DNA of 55,592 bases, taken from the NCBI GenBank assembly GCA_014825775.1, contig MVAQ01000142.1:1-55592 (forward strand). The letters run 5' to 3'. A program made the translations under genes and the position numbers. The first letter of the stretch is position 1; every line of letters begins with the position of its first letter. The stretch is from Krasilnikovozyma curviuscula (taxonomy: Eukaryota; Basidiomycota; Tremellomycetes; Cystofilobasidiales; Mrakiaceae). The notes below the pieces were generated by a model that ran no database searches, was not told where the DNA came from, and saw only the letters and a program-made list of their open reading frames with translations. This document shows positions 49,460-55,592 of the stretch, piece by piece.

Positions 49460-49863
49460 TGCTGGCGACGAGAAATGACGAAGGGCAGCCAACAGGAAGA
49501 CAAATATCAGTGAGAAGCGAAGTAGGATCGTTCGTGTAAAGAAATGTTTCTTCTCCGGAATCAGGTCGATACGTTGTTGGAAGACTGACTCGAGATTTAC
49601 AGTTTTGGATAGGTGGTGTCGGCGACGGAACCAAGAACGTGTTTTCCAAAGGTGGCCCGGCGACAGTCATCGATTTTGAATAGTACTGCAGGTTCAATCT
49701 TTACAGAAATTCAAGTTATTTATAGAACAAATCTGCTGGATACACTAGTAGTTCGACAGAGTTTTGTGCGATAATTATATGCTTGGATACACATTTGTTG
49801 TCCATCTAAACAAAATAGGTAAGAGATTGAACACGGTGTTTACTTTCCTCAGACAGGATGTTC
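49460..49863. other. Intergenic: arginase 3' end and VPS62 promoter
   Basis: 404 bases between tandem minus-strand genes. It should contain the arginase 3' UTR and the VPS62 promoter. Short frames here lack features. No RNA gene is recognised. Confidence 0.5.
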
Positions 49864-51624
49864 TTATAGCAAAGTCTCGCCTACAGAGTAGAGGAACGTC
49901 AAAACTTAGGATCAGGATATCAAACAAGTTTCATCTGGATACTTACCTAGGGCAGCTCGAGTCAATGAGCATCCCACGGCAATGGTACGTGCGACAGAGG
50001 CACCATCCAGAAGTGAAGGGTTCACTTCCTGTGTCAATCAAATATTGAAGGAGGTGAGCACTGAAAGAGTAGAAGCTACACCATGAACTAACCATAATAT
50101 CCAAGGCAACCAGCAGTCCAGTCTCCGCAACTTCCTCACAGATCTGGAAACACGGAGAGAGCTTATGAGAAAAGAGAGCAGGCACCAATAGTCGAGGTGA
50201 AAATGGGATAAAGCTTACGAAATGGCCCTCCCTGAAAGTAAGACCACCAAGCACAGGAGTTCTATGGAAAATCAGAAGTGAGCTTGTTGCTCGTAGACTC
50301 ATCTTTAAGGTAAGACTTACCCTGTGCTTGGAGCGTATTCAGGATCCAAAGCATCCTGGAATTCATTCAATTGTGCCATCAGGAAGAGTTCATCGCTTGG
50401 CAAACCCACCAGCACTCACAACATCGAAACTCAAGTGAATTGGTCTGGTCCTATCAGGGTTGACATGATCCAAAGCCATCTCCACCACCTTTCCAATGCC
50501 GTATTTATCGACGTGGTACATTGAGAACGCTTTGATTTTGTTGTCCTTCAGGATCTTCTTTTCGCCGTCGTCGATATCTCGCAGACCGCTAGAGTAAGGA
50601 GAGGGTGTTAGGTAGATTCCACAGGGAAGCTTTACGAAACTTGTCGCATTCTAATAATACTGACATGTAGACGATTCTGCTCGGATCGAGACACTTCTTT
50701 ACCCAGGCAAACTCGGGGATGTCACAACCCTCCAGTCCCATTAGGAAAGAGACAGGACATCCGTGCAAATTTCCCGACTCAGTGGTCAATGGAGTATTGA
50801 TGTCAGCGTGAGCATCTAAGTTGAGTTTTTGAAGGATCAATGCAGTATCAGAATAAGATATTAATGACGCGAGTCCACACATCAAAGCGATTTTGCTTAC
50901 CGATCCAGAGGAGACAAAAGTCAGGATATTTGCTCGCAGTACCAGAAACCGTTCCAAGAGCAAGAGAGTGGTCGCCTGCATTGTGATTAAGTCAAAGAAG
51001 AAGTTGAAAGGGGAGATAATGTGAATACAGAGAACGTTTTGAGCTAAATTTCAGAAGAATTGACTGGATCCATACCTCCGAGAGTCAAAGGAAGGGCTGA
51101 AAAGGTGATACCAGAAATCTCCTCTCATCAGCTTGTCAACATGTCTGAATTTCAGCATCGTACTCACCTCCTTTGGCACAAGCCGCTGAAACCGTCTTCG
51201 CAACCTCCTCAGTAACGGCAGATACCAGCCTGGGATGCTTCAGTTTACCAATGTCTTTATCTTCTTCAGGTGACAACGTCGTGAACTTCTGCTGATCCTG
51301 GTATGCGACCTTCCAGCCCAGCCCTTCGAGCTGAGGAACAATTCCAGCTGAGAGAAGAGCAATAGGAGCTTCATCAACCCCAGATTTACCCTGAAGATAA
51401 GAAGCTAATGAGTTCTGTGAATTATGTATAGCGTTAATGAGATGTGTACTCACCTGTCCACCGCTGGATCAACCAAAAGTTTATTTTCACGAGAGATCAC
51501 CAACAAAAAAAAGATTCAATGCTACTGATCAAGCAAGAAGAGGGACAGATTACCAGACGGACCTGAATGGACAAGCAATGATCTCGACAGTTGGAGGGTT
51601 GGAGAGGAGTCTGTTGCCAGGCAT
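49864..51624 (-). CDS. CAR1: Arginase
   Basis: Manganese enzyme that splits arginine into ornithine and urea in the cytosol. The start is [20 protein letters not shown] (51563-51624). A 10-nt micro-exon (51454-51463) supplies SGGQ, then exon 3 (51168-51390) starts [17 protein letters not shown] 21-nt exon (51076-51096) precedes the metal-binding motif, so GGDHS is split by an intron: [17 protein letters not shown]. Then follow [20 protein letters not shown] (Mn ligands), [32 protein letters not shown] and [20 protein letters not shown]. The last exon adds GETLL and the TAA at 49864-49866. All metal-ligand His and Asp positions are present. A direct repeat sits just upstream of the ATG. Confidence 0.94.
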
Positions 51625-51706
51625 TGTAATGAGTACGAAATCAAAGAGGGATGCTGAAGGCGGAGAACTGAGTCCCTTTTTTTGCGTCAGGTTTTTGGCA
51701 GCTGAA

Positions 51707-51732
51707 ACTCGGCTGCCTCAAGACTCGGCTGC
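51707..51732 (-). promoter_or_regulatory. Direct repeat upstream of arginase (candidate regulator site)
   Basis: ACTCGGCTGC occurs at 51707-51716 and again at 51723-51732, start to start 16 bases apart (GCAGCCGAGT on the coding strand of arginase). It lies about 83-108 bases before the arginase ATG, in the 259-base gap behind BUD32. A tandem GC-rich decamer here could bind a zinc-cluster regulator of arginine catabolism; this is inference from position and repetition only. Confidence 0.4.
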
Positions 51733-51883
51733 TTCTCCACTCAGGACTTACGATGGGAAACAACGTGGTAGCAGAAGTAACATTTCACAAACATTAATGA
51801 GATCAATCTTTCAGCAAAACATGAACGCTGGTGGATCTCAGCTGCAGCTAAGAGGATGTCTATCGCCCCGCATTTTTCTCCAT

Positions 51884-52983
51884 TCATCCTACCATGCTCC
51901 TCTTTCGTCCTCTCAGTCGCACTTCCGATAAAGAAAACAACCGAAAACAACCAATATTCAGACGAGAGCTTTTTGTCAGCTTGGCATGATCAGTAGCAAA
52001 AAATTGAAGTGGTGGAAACGCACCTTCTTCCAACTTCATTTCGACTGATTTCGACTGAGGACCGAGTGTAGCAAAGTAAGTGTCTAGTATTTCTTTGAAG
52101 AAGGCGTCTGTCCCGGGGTGGGAAGATGAAAATGCTCGTTCAAGCACGTATAGGTCCACTGCTTTGTCTTCAGGGAGTGTTGATTGCGATGACAGACCAA
52201 AGTCGATCATCACCTTGTAGCACGAATCAAAGAGCAAGATTAGGCAAATTTCCTTCCCAGAGCTGTTTTGATCCACTTACGACTTCAAAGTCTGATGATT
52301 CGGGCGAAAGGACATGAATGAGCATGTTTGAAGTTGTTAAGTCGCCATGTACAATGTCTGATTTGTGTAGTTTGGATAGCTGTTCGCCGATCATTCGAGG
52401 TAGATGAGCTGTCACAATGAAGTGTATCAATGAGTTCTCAGATCCTGTAAGTTAGGATACGGCCAGAAGGAGACTACTCACTGAAATCTAAATGCTGCCA
52501 CTGCTTTGCTAGCTCTTCCTTCTCCGGTCCGTCTTGCTCCTCTTCATCCCCACCGAGCACCTCTCCCACTTTCCAGCCGCGAATGAACTCCAACCCAATG
52601 ATTCCTTCTTCGAGTCCCACCAGGCGAATTGGCGGTACATTCACGCCAGCTTTTGACGCTCTGATTAAAGTCCTAGCCTCGGCTGATATTCGCTCTTTGT
52701 TGAGTCTAGAATTCAGTGTCGGATGTCTATAAGTCTTGGTGAACCTGTGCTTGATAATGATGGGGTTGTTGGGCTCAGTGGGCAGGAAAGGTGTGAGGTA
52801 GATTTTCTGAAAGGTGAGTGGACAAAATACACATAGATAGCAAGGCGTTAGCATCGCAGATAAGGCTGACCTGGCAAACTATTGCTGTAGAAACGGTGTA
52901 CTCACCGCTTCTGCGCCTTGTTTTATCGGTTTGAGTGGTTCAATCAGTTTAAGGAGGGGAGAGCTCGACGACGATGCCACCAT
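51884..52983 (-). CDS. BUD32: Bud32/PRPK atypical kinase (KEOPS complex)
   Basis: A small multi-exon minus-strand gene. Exon 1 reads [20 protein letters not shown] ending KQGAEA, and exon 2 starts [10 protein letters not shown]. Then come [20 protein letters not shown] (catalytic Lys and the RHPxLDxRL-type motif), [20 protein letters not shown] and [10 protein letters not shown]. The catalytic loop [11 protein letters not shown] and [10 protein letters not shown] (Asp of DFG) are intact. The C-terminus [12 protein letters not shown] is the conserved Bud32 tail. This atypical kinase/ATPase is part of KEOPS/EKC, required for t6A modification of tRNA and telomere maintenance. The initiator ATG (52981-52983) has a CACCATGG context. 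It is divergent from the cyclophilin H gene across only 173 bases. Confidence 0.93.
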
Positions 52984-53156
52984 GGTGGTTGGTCTTCTGC
53001 CTGACATTCTGCGAAGTTGTTTGATGAATTTCTTCAGTATAAATCTGGGAAATCTGATTACAAGTAGTGACTACAGATGTGGTTCAGACGAAGGCAGTCC
53101 GCTGCGACCTTCTAGTTTCCCTCGCCTCTGACCACGACCTGCCCGAATCAGCCCAA
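52984..53156. promoter_or_regulatory. Bidirectional promoter BUD32 / cyclophilin H
   Basis: 173 bases between the divergent ATGs of two RNA-processing-related genes. No TATA box is evident. Both transcripts must start within this very short interval or overlap at their 5' ends. Confidence 0.6.
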
Positions 53157-54217
53157 AATGTCTTTGGAAGCACCTTCAGGTAAATCAGATCCCTCAATTC
53201 CCTCCATTATGCCGTGAAGACTGATTGCCATCATCCTATTTGCTTGGTTCATGTCGTGGTTTCCCCTGGCAATGATTCTGCGTCTCTCTACCCGAACCAT
53301 GTCCTTGTTTACTGGGTAAATGTCGGTGGCTATAGGTGTAACGAGACCAGTGGTGTTTTTTGATGTCTCGATAGGAGAAACACCCGCAGGAAGAATCAAA
53401 ATGGAGCTGTTCAGTGAGGTTGTACCAAAGTGAGAGAAGCTCTCAGCCATGTGTCCTGATAGTAATTGATTGACTTCTTGACGTTTTCGTAACACAGGAC
53501 AGCAGAAAACTTTCGTCAGCTGTGTACTGGTGAACATAGGTTGGTGTGTCTCTTTCCCTCACAGAAGCGATACACTAATTCCGTATTTCAATTCTCAGGA
53601 TAAATAACCTGCCTCAAGGCTACAAGAACTCCACTTTCCACAGAGTGATCAAGGATTTCATGTGTCAAGGCGGTGATTTCTTAAAGCACGACGGAACTGG
53701 TTCCTTCTCCATTTATGGCGAGAAGTTCGAGGTTCGTTCCATCCATGACTTTTCGCCGTTGCTCCTTCAGAGGCTTACCCAATTATTTTTTATTTTTGTT
53801 TGTTCGTTCATATACCTAGGATGAGAACTTCAACTTTAAACACACCGCTCCAGGTCTTCTTTCGATGGCGAAGTAAGTGTAACCCTCTGTCCTTCGTATT
53901 TGCGCAACTTCCGCTCAAGTTGCAACTTTTAAGTTCTGGGCCAGGAACAAACGGCTGTCAGTTTTTTATTACAACAGCAGCTGCACCGTTCCTGGATGGT
54001 AAACATGTGGTCTTTGGAAGAGTTGTGGATGGAATGTTGACGGTGAGGAAGATTGAAAATGTTTCGACTGGCGCCAACTCGAGACCAAAACTTCAAGTCA
54101 GAATCACTGGTAGGCCTGATCACCTATCAATGCTTATGGCCTTGCCTTCCGAGAGGCACCTCGATCTAACGTTGCTTCTTCGTTTTCCGTCCCGTTCTAG
54201 AGTGTGGTGAAATGTGA
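53157..54217 (+). CDS. PPIH: Cyclophilin H-type peptidyl-prolyl isomerase (PPIH)
   Basis: Seven exons (53157-53178, 53336-53429, 53498-53539, 53599-53731, 53820-53872, 53934-54109, 54201-54217) total 537 nt and 178 aa, against 177 for human PPIH. The protein starts [20 protein letters not shown], then [52 protein letters not shown] (catalytic Arg, Phe and Gln), [59 protein letters not shown] and ends ITECGEM. The CTGEHR...[15 protein letters not shown] pattern and the CGEM end match cyclophilin H, which binds the U4/U6-60K (Prp4) protein in the tri-snRNP. The residue before LDGKHVVFG is Phe where most cyclophilins have Trp, the position that contacts cyclosporin A. Divergent from BUD32. Confidence 0.93.
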
Positions 54218-54470
54218 GAAGGAAGGGTAGACTAAACTCAACCACTTTGTATCAAATGCCTTATTGGTGGTAGATGAACACTATGATTTCTTGTTTACAA
54301 CGGTCCATTGGCGTTGTCAAAGGCACATTCCAGGGAGAGTCATTAAAACAGAGTACATTCGAGAAAGTAATATGAGCTACATGTAATCAAGATAAAGGAT
54401 TTCAATTATTGAAAATCTATATGCAATATACAGGATGATGAGAGAGTGTAGAGGGAGCGACGATTCCTCT

Positions 54471-55392
54471 TTAAGAAGATGTTTGACCTTCAACGCTCCC
54501 GTCAGCTAGCAAAGGTGTCGTTTCACTAGGACCTTCCCCGTTACCAGATGTGGAGGTGACAAGAGCAGATTTCTTCTTTCTGGGTCGGGAAGGATCTCTC
54601 CTCTTGGACCCTTTGCGAGATGAATGAGCCCATCGCTTACCCTTCTCAGCAGCGACACCGAATATGGTCAAGAAGAGGAGAAGGAGAACGGTGAGAATGA
54701 CAGTAGCCAAGGCTAGTTGAGATGAGATGCCTGTTTATAAAATTAACGGATGATCTTATCGTCAACACTTGGATCCGATCGAAAGGATATTGCCCAGGCT
54801 CACCAAAGATACTGCCTCCTGGATGGAACCTCTTGGTATCATTGATGTAGAGGTAGAGAAGAATGGATAATGATGCAACTTCACACAGCTAGTTGAATAC
54901 AGTCATTGAGTTCGAAGAATCGCACTAGAATAAGTAGCACTTGTAGTACCAGAAGTAGCGCAACTTACAGCACTTGCCACAAGAGCTCCAGACACAAGTT
55001 TCCAAGCAACGGTTCGACGAGCCTTTCTTACCCTCCTTTCACCTGCGCCGATGGTGATTGTCATCAAGGCCACTGTACGAGAAGGGGGGTGGTCAAGAAC
55101 CGGCTAAATAGCTCTAGAAGTAGATGATGATAACCTACTACATGACGCAACCAGAGGTAATGCTGACAGTAAGAACAGATAATGAGCAGAGCTAAAATCA
55201 AAATTATATCAGATCGAAAGAAGGTGAGTCTCACGTTGAAAGGGGAGAAACGAGTAAGAACTGATGCTCAAGCTCACCTCCAAAGTACGCAGAAACTTGT
55301 TCCACCCACGAGCTCACACTCTGACTTGATAGGGAAGGGATAACATTCCCAAGGAGTCTCTCCTGGTAAAGGTGTTGATCCTGAGTCGTCAT
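54471..55392 (-). CDS. Small four-helix membrane protein with ETTPLL tail (206 aa)
   Basis: Five exons (55278-55392, 55135-55191, 54969-55072, 54804-54888, 54471-54730) total 621 nt, 206 aa, in exact phase. It starts MTTQDQHLYQERLLGNVIPS; the frame further upstream has no ATG before a TTG. The helices are approximately GALLIICSYCQHYLWL, VVALMTITIG, SGALVASALCEVASLSILLY and LALATVILTVLLLLFLTIFG. A cytosolic tail is very basic (RKGSKRRDPSRPRKKK) and ends with SETTPLLADGSVEGQTSS, where ETTPLL fits an acidic dileucine sorting signal. The loop GERRVRKARR between helices is positive, which suggests a cytosolic side. I do not recognise the family. Its topology and sorting motif suggest a vacuolar or endosomal membrane protein, by inference. 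Confidence 0.75.
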
Positions 55393-55592
55393 TGATGTCC
55401 TGCCCTTGGTCCGAGAGGAAGACTGACGCTGGCGAGGCGGTCGATGACGCTGTTGATTGGAAGGACGACCGGATGGCTTCAACTTCTCTCCTTTTTATGA
55501 GCTTAGTTCTTGAGCAAGCTTGGAAAGAGCCATAAACAGTAATATTGACTAAGGGGGATTCCTGAGTTGGTTGTGTAGAAACACGTATCCTG
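55393..55592. other. Right edge: probable 5' region of the membrane-protein gene
   Basis: 200 bases at the window end. The membrane-protein frame stays open upstream of the ATG (KPSGRPSNQQRHRPPRQRQ), so a further 5' exon beyond the edge is possible. Nothing else is seen. Confidence 0.4.

Noticed and set aside
49460..49492. Longer N-terminus for the VPS62-family protein
   Set aside because: The upstream in-frame start is TTG; the first ATG at 49459 already begins a good signal peptide.

Overview
This window looks like ordinary nuclear chromosome from a basidiomycete yeast or fungus, most likely Tremellomycetes (Cryptococcus/Kwoniella-like). The reasons are dense genes on both strands, many short introns (mostly about 50-110 nt) with GT..AG borders and CTRAY-type branch sites, long Ser/Pro/Gln-rich extensions on signalling proteins, and gene structures typical of that group. 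I see no rRNA, tRNA, CRISPR array, transposon or prokaryotic operon. Gene models were built by hand by joining exons so that reading phase and family motifs agree. For most plus-strand genes the summed exon lengths are an exact multiple of three.

Layout, left to right. A 5' fragment of a Gln-rich protein (minus) runs off the left edge. Next comes a large inner-ring nucleoporin gene (NUP155/NUP170, minus), divergent from a RING-finger protein with SUMO-interaction-like motifs (plus). Then come an RBM39/Rsd1-type splicing factor (plus), a 126-aa unknown protein (plus), mitochondrial succinyl-CoA ligase beta LSC2 (minus), and the cell-wall-integrity MAPKKK BCK1 (minus). The next stretch holds an SMP-30/gluconolactonase-like gene (plus, with an apparent one-base frameshift), a 2.1-kb gap without a supported gene, an FAD-dependent fructosyl-amino-acid/saccharopine-oxidase-like enzyme (plus), and the growth regulator SFP1 (plus).

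The right half holds ARP6 of the SWR1 complex (minus), divergent from DPM2 (plus), whose first coding exon is only the ATG. A 977-aa Ser/Pro-rich coiled-coil protein follows (plus), then an alkaline ceramidase YPC1/YDC1 (minus) divergent from a PAQR/IZH3-type receptor (plus). The end of the window has a C2H2 zinc-finger protein (plus), a VPS62-family protein (minus), arginase CAR1 (minus, with a 10-nt micro-exon), BUD32 kinase (minus) divergent from cyclophilin H (plus), and a small four-helix membrane protein (minus).

Most genes are unrelated housekeeping or signalling genes, not a pathway cluster. I do not see a convincing new biological system. The observations most worth a second look are the frameshift in the SMP-30 gene, the nested hairpins upstream of SFP1, the SIM-bearing RING protein sharing a promoter with a nucleoporin, splice-dependent C-termini in VPS62 and ARP6, a GC-AG intron and ExxPLL sorting motifs in membrane proteins, and the direct repeat upstream of arginase.
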